NCBI GenBank assembly: GCA_022824735.1
Contig: JAJDZI010000002.1
Span: 1-47,594, forward strand
Direction of reading: 5' to 3'
Origin: Nitrospirales bacterium
GTDB lineage: Bacteria > Nitrospirota > Nitrospiria > Nitrospirales > UBA8639
DNA length: 47,594 nt
The position numbers and the translations under genes are program-made. The notes below the pieces were generated by a model, which made no database searches, was not told where the DNA came from, and saw nothing but the letters and a program-made list of their open reading frames with translations. Shown here one piece after another: positions 17,724 to 26,196 of this stretch (the first letter of the stretch is position 1; each line of letters opens with the position of its first letter).

Positions 17724-18212
17724 TTACGAACTCGGCGCTTCAACCGGCCACCGGCCGAAGACCCAGTTGACCATGATCGCCACAAATCCATCCAGGACTG
17801 CTTGTGGCAATAAGATATGGGAAAATCCGTACAGCATCTCTCCCAAACCCATGCCCATCCGCGACCACAACAAAAACACCATGGCGGAAAGACCGGAACA
17901 TGCCATAACCGGCACAAAGGCGGCATGGGGCCGCCTATTCGACAAATGCCTGGCAAAGACGCCGGCCAGGAATCCCGCTCCGGCTTTTGTAAGCGTGTGG
18001 AGCCCAAACGGACCGGCGGAAAATAAATCCTGGAGAAAGCCCAGGCCAAACCCCACGATCAGGCCGTGAACCGGTCCAACCCGAAAACCAATCAAACACG
18101 CGATGACGAGACAGAAATCCGGTTGAATCCCGAAAGGATTGAAAGAAGACAACAGGGTGACCTGAAAGGAAAACAGGAACAGAGTCAACAGCGTATACGC
18201 ACTAATCTTCAT
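17724..18212 (-). CDS. mreD: Rod-shape-determining protein MreD
   Basis: This 162-residue inner-membrane protein has about five hydrophobic helices and the MreD-like QPDFCLVIACLIGFRVGPVHGLIVGFGLGFLQDL arrangement near residues 30-63. It bridges MreC and the elongation synthases. Its start overlaps the end of mreC by four bases (ATGA), a normal coupling. Sequence conservation in this family is low, so position and topology carry most of the weight. Confidence 0.9.
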   Translation of the reverse strand: MKISAYTLLTLFLFSFQVTLLSSFNPFGIQPDFCLVIACLIGFRVGPVHGLIVGFGLGFLQDLFSAGPFGLHTLTKAGAGFLAGVFARHLSNRRPHAAFVPVMACSGLSAMVFLLWSRMGMGLGEMLYGFSHILLPQAVLDGFVAIMVNWVFGRWPVEAPSS

Positions 18213-19111
18213 GGAGTCGGATTCCGTGGACCCGGGGCAATCAATGCGTGATCCGGCGACGGCATGGCTTCCGGCGACCGGGGAGAAACGACGACCAGCA
18301 CTTCGTCCAAGTGTCGGGACTGTACTGCCGGCACGATTTGGGCGGCGCGGAACAAACCGTCATCACTTTCTTCGACGCGGCTGACTTCTCCTATCAACAC
18401 CCCGCGTGGAAATCCTCCCGTCAAGCCTGACGTGACCACGGCATCTCCTGTTTTGACCGAGGAAAGCGGGGGAAGATATTTCATGCGGACCAGCTCTTGC
18501 GACGTGCCCTGGACCATGCCTTCATCCCGCGTCCGTTGAATCATGCCGGCGATGACAAGATTCGGGTCGGTTGTCAACAAGGCAATGCTCGTGGACATCG
18601 AGGCCCTGACGATGCGTCCCGCCACCCCGGCCGGCGTCATGACGCCCATCTGTTCCTGAATGCCGTCATCTTCGCCTTTATCCAGGATCACGCCTTGATA
18701 CCAATTGGACACACTACGGCCAATGACCTTTGCCGCCACCGTCCGGACCGATTTATCCTCCTGAAATGCCAACAGTGAGGCTAACCGTTCCGCCCTGTAC
18801 GCCTGTTCTCGCAATCGATTCACCTCCCCATTGAGTTGCCGGACCGTTTCCCGAAGCTGACGGTTTTGTTGGGAAAGACCTTGGAGAGCAATATATTGCA
18901 TCCACCATTCACGCAGGGTCCGGTCCACTGTGGCCATGCCCTTCACGGGAACGGCAACGAGATCGGCAAGCGGTTCGCCGAGCATGTGAAAGAGAAATTG
19001 AGATTGCTGGGGCAGGAGGGCAAACGCGACAACGGCGATGACCAAGATGGCCACGCTCACCCGTATCACGCCGGCACCCCAAAACACCCCAGGCCGAACC
19101 CGGCCACGCAT
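18209..19111 (-). CDS. mreC: Rod-shape-determining protein MreC
   Basis: This 300-residue protein has a single N-terminal membrane segment (about residues 16-33) and a periplasmic coiled coil (LSQQNRQLRETVRQLNGEVNRL, about residues 79-100). Two beta-barrel-like domains follow, with VIGRSVSNWYQGVILDKG and the typical VVTSGLTGGFPRGVLIGEV. MreC activates PBP2-RodA. It begins 14 bases after mreB. The C-terminal SPRSPEAMPSPDHALIAPG is a proline-rich tail without clear function. Confidence 0.95.
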   Translation of the reverse strand: MRGRVRPGVFWGAGVIRVSVAILVIAVVAFALLPQQSQFLFHMLGEPLADLVAVPVKGMATVDRTLREWWMQYIALQGLSQQNRQLRETVRQLNGEVNRLREQAYRAERLASLLAFQEDKSVRTVAAKVIGRSVSNWYQGVILDKGEDDGIQEQMGVMTPAGVAGRIVRASMSTSIALLTTDPNLVIAGMIQRTRDEGMVQGTSQELVRMKYLPPLSSVKTGDAVVTSGLTGGFPRGVLIGEVSRVEESDDGLFRAAQIVPAVQSRHLDEVLVVVSPRSPEAMPSPDHALIAPGPRNPTP

Positions 19112-19125
19112 AAGAAGTTGTTCCT

Positions 19126-20196
<1,071 letters not shown>

Positions 20197-20264
20197 TCAG
20201 ACTGAACTCGGAGACGAGGGGTTTCATGGACACAGGCAGGAATCGTCCGCACTTTAGGTTGCCC

Positions 20265-20293
20265 AGTATAGCAGACCTAACGCCTAACCTCAA
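20265..20293 (-). promoter_or_regulatory. Sigma70-type promoter ahead of mreB
   Basis: The minus strand reads TTGAGG, a 17-base spacer, then TATACT with an upstream TGC (extended -10). The start of transcription would be near 20258, leaving a leader of about 90 bases before mreB. The spacer itself contains a short direct repeat TTAGGCGTTAGG. Confidence 0.6.
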
Positions 20294-20335
20294 AAGATTA
20301 TGCGCCCCTGTCAACCCAAACCCTCCCCCTCCGTC

Positions 20336-20416
20336 ATTCTCGATATCTTTAATCGAGAATCCAGGGGTTTTGCTTTTTCCTCACCCTCACCCTAGTCCTC
20401 TCCCATCAAGGGAGAG
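20336..20416. other. Two hairpins in the mreB-permease intergenic region
   Basis: A perfect 9-base inverted repeat ATTCTCGAT/ATCGAGAAT (20336-20360, loop 7) is followed on the plus strand by a T-rich stretch. A second, CTCTCCC/GGGAGAG, lies at 20398-20416. They lie between divergent genes, so terminators would have nothing obvious to terminate. Operator sites or a relic of a dispersed repeat are alternatives. Confidence 0.4.
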
Positions 20417-20513
20417 AAGACTTGATTCCGTCATTCGTGTACGTGTTCACGGATTCGGGAGACTATGTTCGCATCAATGACTGTGTTAAATAGTCATGAG
20501 ACAACATCGCGGC

Positions 20514-20636
20514 GCTATGTTTATGCTATGCTATTGCTATGTTTGCGCTATGCCACTGCTATGCCACTGCTATGTCTTGCTATGCCTTTCTATGATTCTG
20601 CTATATCGAGCTATGATTTTGCTATGATTTGATATG
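20514..20636 (+). repeat. Helically phased 12-unit GCTATG array
   Basis: The hexamer GCTATG or a one-base variant begins at 20514, 20525, 20536, 20547, 20558, 20569, 20579, 20589 (TCTATG), 20600 (GCTATA), 20610, 20621 and 20631 (GATATG). The spacing alternates between 11 and 10 bases (mean about 10.6), close to one DNA helical turn. The intervening bases vary, apart from two identical 11-base units GCTATGCCACT. The last unit contains the ATG of the permease gene. It may form bent DNA or a co-operative operator. Confidence 0.8.
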
Positions 20637-22370
20637 AACGCAAACGACTCAACCTATCGTACGGGTGTCCGCTACCAACCCGACGAAACACCGCCGATGG
20701 CGCTCGCCGTCGGACTGGGGCTGCAACTCGCCGCTCTCAGTGTCGCCGCCACGGTATTGGTGCCGGTCATCATCATCCGGGCCGGCGGCGGGTCCGAATC
20801 CTACCTGTCATGGGCGGTATTCGCCGCGGTGGCGGTCTGCGGCGCAACCACGGTGCTGCAGGCGGTTCGGTTCGGCCAGGTCGGTTCGGGTTACGTGCTC
20901 CTGATGAGCATTTCCGGAGCTTCCATTGGAATCAGTATCACGGCGCTTGCCAAAGGCGGGCCGGCAACGTTGGCCACCTTGATCGTTGTCTCCTCGCTCG
21001 TCCCGCTGGCGCTGTCGACACGGCTCTGGTTCCTCCGACGAATCCTGACGCCAACCGTCACGGGAACCGTGATCATGCTGATACCGGTCACGGTGATGTC
21101 ACACGTCTTCGAGATGCTGAAGGACGTCCCGGATGGCGTTCCGGCCATGGCCGCGCCGCTCAGCGCGCTTGCAACCGTGCTTGTTATTGCAGGCTGCGTC
21201 CTGAAAGGAACGGGGGCGTGGCGTCTTTGGGCACCGGTGATCGGCGTCGTGGCAGGTTCGGCTGTTGCCGGGGTTTTCGGCTTCTACGACGTCCACCGCG
21301 TCGCCAGGGCGTCGTGGGTCGGTCTACCGCAGGGCACCTGGCCGGGCTTTGATCTCGAGTTTTCGACGGTTTTCTGGACATTGCTTCCGGCATTCGTGCT
21401 CGTGGCCCTGATCGACACCATGCAAACCATCAGCGCGTCGATCGCCATCCAGCACGTATCCTGGCGCCAACCTCGTGCCGTGGATTTCCGGGCCGTACAG
21501 GGCGCGGTAGCCGCCGCAGGAGTCGCGAAACTACTCTCCGGCCTCTCGGGCACGGTGCCGAACACGACCTACTCGACGACCGTCTCCATGACCGAATTGA
21601 CAGGCGTCAGCGCCCGAAGCGTCGGCATCGCACTCGGGACGGTCCTCATCCTGCTGGCTTTTCTTCCCAAGGCGCTCGCCCTGATCCTGGCCATCCCGGG
21701 CCCGGTGGTCGCAGCCTATCTTGCCGTCTTTCTGGCAATGCTGTTCGTCATCGGCATGAACCTGGTTGTCCGGGACGGGATCGACTACCGCAAGGGTCTT
21801 ATTTGCGGCGTCGGGTTCTGGGTGGGGGTCGGGTTCCAGGACGGCATGATCTTTTCCGAGTTGGTTTCGGAATTTGCCGGGGGTCTTCTCCGGAACGGGA
21901 TGACGGCCGGTGGGTTCGTCGCCATCATCATGACCCTTTTTATGGACCTGACAAAATCACGACACCGGCTGGAGTCGGAAGTCAACGTCCTGGCCCTGCC
22001 GAAAATCAGGGAGTTTGTCCTGGGCTTTGCTTCCCAAAGCGGGTGGGACGCCGAGATGGCAAACCGGCTGGACGCCGCCAGCGAGGAGACGCTGTTGACG
22101 CTTATCCAACGACAAGAGGCAGGAGGGACGGCTGAACAACGACGTCTGTTGCTGGTGGCCTGCAAGGAAGACGGCGGGGCGGTCCTTGAGTTTGTGGCCT
22201 CGACCGGAGAAGAAAACTTGCAGGACCGGATCGCGCTGCTGGGCACGCGGACCGACGCGGACCTGATCGAACAGGAAGTGTCACTCCGGCTGCTCCGCCA
22301 CCTGACGTCCTCGGTTCGCCACCAGCAATATCATGGTACGGATATTGTGACCATCCGCGTGGACATTTAA
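20634..22370 (+). CDS. NCS2-type nucleobase permease with RsbW-like C-terminal domain
   Basis: This 578-residue protein. Residues about 22-440 form a 12-14 helix transporter of the xanthine/uracil (NCS2) family: GSGYVLLMSISGASIG, an internal region ending FVLVALIDTMQTISA, and PNTTYSTTVSMTELTGV, the family's QNxGxxxxT-like region. Residues about 450-578 look like an RsbW/SpoIIAB-type ATPase fold (KIREFVLGFASQSGWDAEMA, EETLLTLI, LRLLRHLTSSVRHQQYHG). However, the N-box asparagine and the DxGxG motif are not evident, so this domain is probably non-catalytic. The start lies in the phased array with no Shine-Dalgarno sequence. Substrate is unknown. The STAS and RsbW-like genes nearby suggest regulated transport or sensing. 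Confidence 0.85.
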   Translation: MNANDSTYRTGVRYQPDETPPMALAVGLGLQLAALSVAATVLVPVIIIRAGGGSESYLSWAVFAAVAVCGATTVLQAVRFGQVGSGYVLLMSISGASIGISITALAKGGPATLATLIVVSSLVPLALSTRLWFLRRILTPTVTGTVIMLIPVTVMSHVFEMLKDVPDGVPAMAAPLSALATVLVIAGCVLKGTGAWRLWAPVIGVVAGSAVAGVFGFYDVHRVARASWVGLPQGTWPGFDLEFSTVFWTLLPAFVLVALIDTMQTISASIAIQHVSWRQPRAVDFRAVQGAVAAAGVAKLLSGLSGTVPNTTYSTTVSMTELTGVSARSVGIALGTVLILLAFLPKALALILAIPGPVVAAYLAVFLAMLFVIGMNLVVRDGIDYRKGLICGVGFWVGVGFQDGMIFSELVSEFAGGLLRNGMTAGGFVAIIMTLFMDLTKSRHRLESEVNVLALPKIREFVLGFASQSGWDAEMANRLDAASEETLLTLIQRQEAGGTAEQRRLLLVACKEDGGAVLEFVASTGEENLQDRIALLGTRTDADLIEQEVSLRLLRHLTSSVRHQQYHGTDIVTIRVDI

Positions 22371-22542
22371 GAAACCTCTGACTTAACGCACTATCGGGCG
22401 CAGGGCTGCGTTGTGTCCTCGCTCAACCCTCACCTATCTCTCTGATAAGCTTCGGGTTTCGCTCCGGGACGCCTTGCCCTGCATCCCGCTATCACAGTAA
22501 ACATGTCCTCGACGTTCTTAATCGGGGATCAGAGGTCCTTAA
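22367..22542. repeat. MITE-like dispersed repeat, copy 1
   Basis: The core runs 22374-22536 and is bounded by ACCTCTGA and TCAGAGGT, extending imperfectly to TTAAGAAACCTCTGA and TCAGAGGTCCTTAA. Inside, GCAGGGC and GCCCTGC can also pair, so the whole element can fold. It is roughly 90% identical to the copy at 42291-42466. It has no coding capacity and lies between two convergent genes, with the permease stop codon within its left end. Confidence 0.75.
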
Positions 22543-22550
22543 CAGTCGTT

Positions 22551-22970
22551 TTAGGGTGTTTTCCCGCTTCTGCACCGCAGGGTCACGCGGTTGCGTTCGC
22601 CAATCCGCTCGTACGTGTACTCATCCGAAAATTTTTTCGTAAGAAAGACGCCGAGACCGCCAATGGGACGGTCTGCCAAAGTCGAGGTGATATCCGCTTC
22701 CGGTGCCTCCGTGAACGGATCGAACGCGGGTCCGTTATCTTCAACCTGAGCCACGACAAACGTGTCTTCCAACGACAGACGTAACTCCAGTTCCGGTCCG
22801 GACACTGAGGGCAGGGAGTAGTTGACACTGTTGGTGATCAGTTCTTCGAGCATCAGATTCAGGCGATTTTGCAAACCCCGGTCCAACTCGTGGACACCGG
22901 CAAACTCTCCCAGGGCCTGTTCCAGTTCCGTAATCGAGGACAAATCCGGGGTAAGGGGAATCCGTTTCAT
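22551..22970 (-). CDS. RsbW-like anti-sigma factor serine kinase
   Basis: This 139-residue HATPase of the RsbW/SpoIIAB group. The N box is LMLEELITNSVNYS (about residues 40-53), with the magnesium asparagine. The G1 box is VEDNGPAFDP and the G2 region is RPIGGLGVFLTKKF near residue 100. Such proteins bind a sigma factor or other target and phosphorylate a STAS antagonist. A STAS gene lies divergently about 450 bases away and a phosphatase follows it. No sigma factor gene is in the window. The gene converges on the permease with a MITE-like repeat between. Confidence 0.9.
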   Translation of the reverse strand: MKRIPLTPDLSSITELEQALGEFAGVHELDRGLQNRLNLMLEELITNSVNYSLPSVSGPELELRLSLEDTFVVAQVEDNGPAFDPFTEAPEADITSTLADRPIGGLGVFLTKKFSDEYTYERIGERNRVTLRCRSGKTP

Positions 22971-23426
22971 TGCATTTCCGACCTGAACGAATCAGACATA
23001 CCTCATCCGAGCGAGTATAGCATGAACGGCACATCAGTGTCGTATTTTTGTGGCGCTGAATCAAGAGGCCGACTCAAAAAGGTGAAAGACAAACGCAACA
23101 GGATTCAGCCTTGTACGGCGACGATCCAACCCCCACATTGATCTTGGCATATCAACTCCGATAGAGTATGATACGTCACCATTAAAACCCGGCGAGCCGG
23201 TTATACGTATACCCACGCGGCGGCATGGTTCCTTGGATGGCTATTGAGGGAGGTTTGCAGGGATACTATGGTGTTTGCATATTCCTGCATTGCAGACTAG
23301 CCATTCAATATTCAATTTTTTTATGGAACGTGACGCGCAAGATTTGTGTTGAGGGGGGGGTAAATTTGCTTACACTACGCCTTTTGCCCAGTTTGAATAC
23401 ACCCTATATAGATGGAGGCAGGGCTT
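22971..23426. promoter_or_regulatory. Divergent control region between RsbW-like and STAS genes
   Basis: These 456 bases have no gene I can support. Visible elements are a short CCGGC/GCCGG hairpin (about 23189-23200), the palindrome TATACGTATA at 23202-23211, a run of eight G at 23353-23360 and an AT-rich stretch from 23361 to the STAS start. No confident -35/-10 pair was found. The region should hold the promoters of both divergent genes. Confidence 0.4.
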
Positions 23427-23777
23427 ATGGAAGAAAAAGCCAAACTGTCCGTGGAAGCCGAACAGAGCGATAAGGCCACAATCCTGATCGTGACCGGGCG
23501 AGTGGATGGTTCCAGTGTGGGAATTCTGGAGAGTGCCGTACAGGAACAGATCAACGCCGGGAATAAAACCCTGGTCTTTGATTTCAAGGAGTTGAGTTAC
23601 ATCAGCAGTGCCGGGTTACGGGCATTGCTCATTGCCGCCCGTCTGACCCAGAAAGAAGGTGGCAAGGCCCTGTTTTGCGCCCTTGCGGATCACATCGCTG
23701 AAATTTTCGAGATCAGCGGATTCAATGAAATTCTGGATGTTCGCGCCACCAGAGCCGATGCCCTTGAAGCGGTCTGA
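23427..23777 (+). CDS. STAS-domain anti-sigma factor antagonist (RsbV-like)
   Basis: This 116-residue single STAS domain. The phosphorylatable serine pair is in YISSAGLRALL (residues 60-61), after the strand TLVFDFKEL. When unphosphorylated, such proteins bind the RsbW-type kinase and free its target. I took ATG at 23427, preceded by GGAGGCAGGG, over an ATG five codons upstream. The phosphatase gene that would dephosphorylate it begins 63 bases downstream, and the kinase gene is divergent. Together they form a standard partner switch. Confidence 0.93.
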   Translation: MEEKAKLSVEAEQSDKATILIVTGRVDGSSVGILESAVQEQINAGNKTLVFDFKELSYISSAGLRALLIAARLTQKEGGKALFCALADHIAEIFEISGFNEILDVRATRADALEAV

Positions 23778-23840
23778 GCGAAGACTCGTACTGGAGAATG
23801 GCCATTCAACGATTAGGAAAACCGGCGGGAGAGTCAAGTC

Positions 23841-25025
23841 ATGGGTAAATCACCAACTCAGGTGCTTGTCGTCGATGACGAAGAAGATCTTGAGTTACTG
23901 GTACGTCAGAAATTCCGCCGCAAGATCCGCGAAGGAGAATTCAATTTCTTCTTTGCCCACAATGGCAAAGAGGCCCTTGACGTGCTGAATGAGAATCCTG
24001 ATGTCCACTTGGTCCTCTCCGATATCAACATGCCGGTGATGGATGGGCTCACCTTGCTAAACGAGCTCGCTGCCAAGGACAGGGACGTGCAAGCCGTGAT
24101 GGTTTCCGCCTACGGAGACATGAAGAACATCCGCACTGCCATGAACCGCGGAGCCTTTGACTTTCTGACCAAACCGATTGATTTCAACGATTTCGAAACA
24201 ACCATTGAAAAAAGCATCCGGCACGTTCAATCGGTGCAAGCGGCCGCGGAAGTCCATGATCGGCTGGTCGCCGTCAAGCAGGAGCTGGACATGGCCCGGA
24301 ACGTCCAGACGTCGTTTGAGCCGAATCCGTTGCCGGCTAGTGACCACTACGACGTGAAGGCGCTCATCATCCCGGCTCGGGAAGTCGGCGGGGACTTGTA
24401 CGATTTCTTTTTCCTCGATGAATCGCACCTCGGACTGGTGATTGCAGACGTGTCCGGCAAAGGGGTACCGGCGGCGTTGTTCGCGACCGTGACCCAGGCG
24501 CTCCTGCGAGCCGTAAGATTGAAAGACTACCTCGCGCCGGGCAATTGCCTGACAATCGTCAATGACCTGCTCTGTGAGAACAACCCGACGTGCGTCTTCA
24601 CCACGCTGTTTTTCGGGGTACTTGACTTGCAGACCGGCGACTTCAAATATGCCAACGCCGGGCACAATCTGCCCAGAGTGGTGAAAACCAATGCCGAGAT
24701 CGAGGTGGTGCCGAAAACCGGCAATATCGTCTTGGGGGTCCAGCCTGGTCACAAGTATCGCACTGGCGAAATCCAGCTTACGCCGGGTGACACCCTGTTC
24801 CTGTATACCGATGGAGTCACGGAAGCGCAAGATAACCAAAATATGGAGTTCACGGAGTCTCGACTCGACGAGAGGCTGGCCAAACTTTCCGGTGCGAGTT
24901 CTGAACTGGTGGTCACAAACGTCGTGGACGCCGTGCATGAATTTGTCGGAGATGCCGTGCAATCAGACGACATCACCTGTTTGTCAGTGCGTTTTCTGGC
25001 CCCTCTTACCGTCCATCCTTCATAA
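23841..25025 (+). CDS. Response regulator with SpoIIE/PP2C phosphatase domain (RsbU-like)
   Basis: This 394-residue protein. The receiver domain (about 5-125) has acidic Asp12-Asp13, phospho-acceptor Asp61 (LSDINMPVMDG) and Lys111 (FLTKPID). A helical linker with LDMARNVQTSFEPNPLP precedes a SpoIIE-type PP2C domain (about 190-385) with GGDLYDFF, VIADVSGKGVPAALF, YANAGHNLP and LFLYTDGVTEAQ, including the metal-binding aspartates. A two-component phosphate signal would thus control dephosphorylation of the STAS antagonist. The histidine kinase two genes downstream is its likely partner. It may be co-transcribed with the STAS gene. Confidence 0.93.
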   Translation: MGKSPTQVLVVDDEEDLELLVRQKFRRKIREGEFNFFFAHNGKEALDVLNENPDVHLVLSDINMPVMDGLTLLNELAAKDRDVQAVMVSAYGDMKNIRTAMNRGAFDFLTKPIDFNDFETTIEKSIRHVQSVQAAAEVHDRLVAVKQELDMARNVQTSFEPNPLPASDHYDVKALIIPAREVGGDLYDFFFLDESHLGLVIADVSGKGVPAALFATVTQALLRAVRLKDYLAPGNCLTIVNDLLCENNPTCVFTTLFFGVLDLQTGDFKYANAGHNLPRVVKTNAEIEVVPKTGNIVLGVQPGHKYRTGEIQLTPGDTLFLYTDGVTEAQDNQNMEFTESRLDERLAKLSGASSELVVTNVVDAVHEFVGDAVQSDDITCLSVRFLAPLTVHPS

Positions 25026-25038
25026 TCCTGCTCTGCCC

Positions 25039-26196
25039 ATGATGATGCAGATCCTCCTGATCATATTGATGATCGCAGGAACACCGTGGGGGCAGGCTCG
25101 CGCAGCATCCGATCAGGAAACGATTGTGTTCGGTCAATCCGCGGCACTCACCGGCCCAGCCCGCGAACTGGGTATCGGCATGCGCCTTGGACTCCTCGCA
25201 GCGTTTTCTGAAGTCAATCGCAAAGGCGGCGTCCACGGGTACCGGCTACAGCTCGAATCGCTGGACGATCGATATGAACCGGAAGCCGCCATTGCCAATA
25301 CCCGGTCCCTGATCGAAAAACACAAAGTCTTTGCCCTGATCGGCGCCGTTGGAACGCCGACGTCAAAATCGGCCCAGCCCGTCGCCACGGAGGCGGACGT
25401 TCCGTATATTGCCCCATTCACGGGCGCAGAATTTCTGCGGGACGCGAAGAAGCGTCCCAACGTGGTCAACGTTCGAGCCTCCTACTACCAGGAAACCGAG
25501 GAAATGGTCGTCCGGCTGAACGAGGACCTGGGCATAAACCGGATCAGCATTTTCTACCAGAACGACTCCTTCGGGCAGGCCGGGCTGAGCGGGCTGCGCC
25601 AGGCCATCAATCGTCACGGCCTGACCCTGATTGAAGAGGTGTACTATACCCGTAACACCGAGGCCGTCAAAATCGCCCTGCTGGATTTGCGCCGCGCCAA
25701 CACCGAAGCCGTGGTCATCGTGGGCGCCTATAAGCCGGCAGCGACCATGATCCGGTGGGCGAGACGTCTCAACTTCAATCCCTACTTCATCAACATTTCA
25801 TTCATCGGCAGTGCCGCACTGGCGGATGCATTGGGGCCTGACGGGACCGGAGTCTATGTGACCCAAGTGGTGCCGTTCCCACGGGATACCACCCTGCCGA
25901 TCGTCGCGCAATACCAGGAGGCGCTACAGGCCATCGATACCAACAGCAAACCGAACTTCGTCTCGCTGGAAGGCTACCTCGCAGGCCGCATCGCCATAGA
26001 AGGGCTGCGACTGGCCGGACCAGGACCGACCAGAAAAGGCTTCTTGCAGGCCCTGGTACAGGCGGGAGACATGGACTTGGGCGGTTTTCGTCTACGCTAC
26101 GGCGTCGATGACAATCAGGGGTCGGACCGCGTCTATCTGACCCGCATTGATGACAATGGACGATTCCAGGCAGTAGACAAGATGTCGCCACCATGA
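25039..26196 (+). CDS. LivK-type periplasmic ligand-binding protein
   Basis: This 385-residue protein with an N-terminal signal peptide (MMMQILLIILMIAGTPWGQARA, cleavage near residue 22). The mature part is a type I periplasmic-binding fold of the branched-chain amino acid/amide group: IVFGQSAALTGPARELG at its start, then VFALIGAVGTPTSKSAQPVA and ISIFYQNDSFGQAG. No ABC permease or ATPase genes are adjacent. Instead its stop overlaps the histidine kinase start by four bases. I therefore infer a sensing role, passing ligand information to the kinase. The first of three ATGs (25039) has no obvious Shine-Dalgarno; the longer frame inside the phosphatase gene is not the start. Confidence 0.88.
   Translation: MMMQILLIILMIAGTPWGQARAASDQETIVFGQSAALTGPARELGIGMRLGLLAAFSEVNRKGGVHGYRLQLESLDDRYEPEAAIANTRSLIEKHKVFALIGAVGTPTSKSAQPVATEADVPYIAPFTGAEFLRDAKKRPNVVNVRASYYQETEEMVVRLNEDLGINRISIFYQNDSFGQAGLSGLRQAINRHGLTLIEEVYYTRNTEAVKIALLDLRRANTEAVVIVGAYKPAATMIRWARRLNFNPYFINISFIGSAALADALGPDGTGVYVTQVVPFPRDTTLPIVAQYQEALQAIDTNSKPNFVSLEGYLAGRIAIEGLRLAGPGPTRKGFLQALVQAGDMDLGGFRLRYGVDDNQGSDRVYLTRIDDNGRFQAVDKMSPP

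Noticed and set aside
20514-20636. CRISPR-like array
   Set aside because: Units are six bases at 10-11 base spacing, with no spacers of 25-40 bases and no cas genes.
23162-23260. c-di-GMP or other riboswitch ahead of the STAS gene
   Set aside because: Only short hairpins and a palindrome were found; no class-specific core matched.
24691-25038. Binding-protein gene starting inside the phosphatase gene
   Set aside because: That stretch is another frame of the SpoIIE domain and lacks a signal peptide at its start; the signal peptide begins at 25039.
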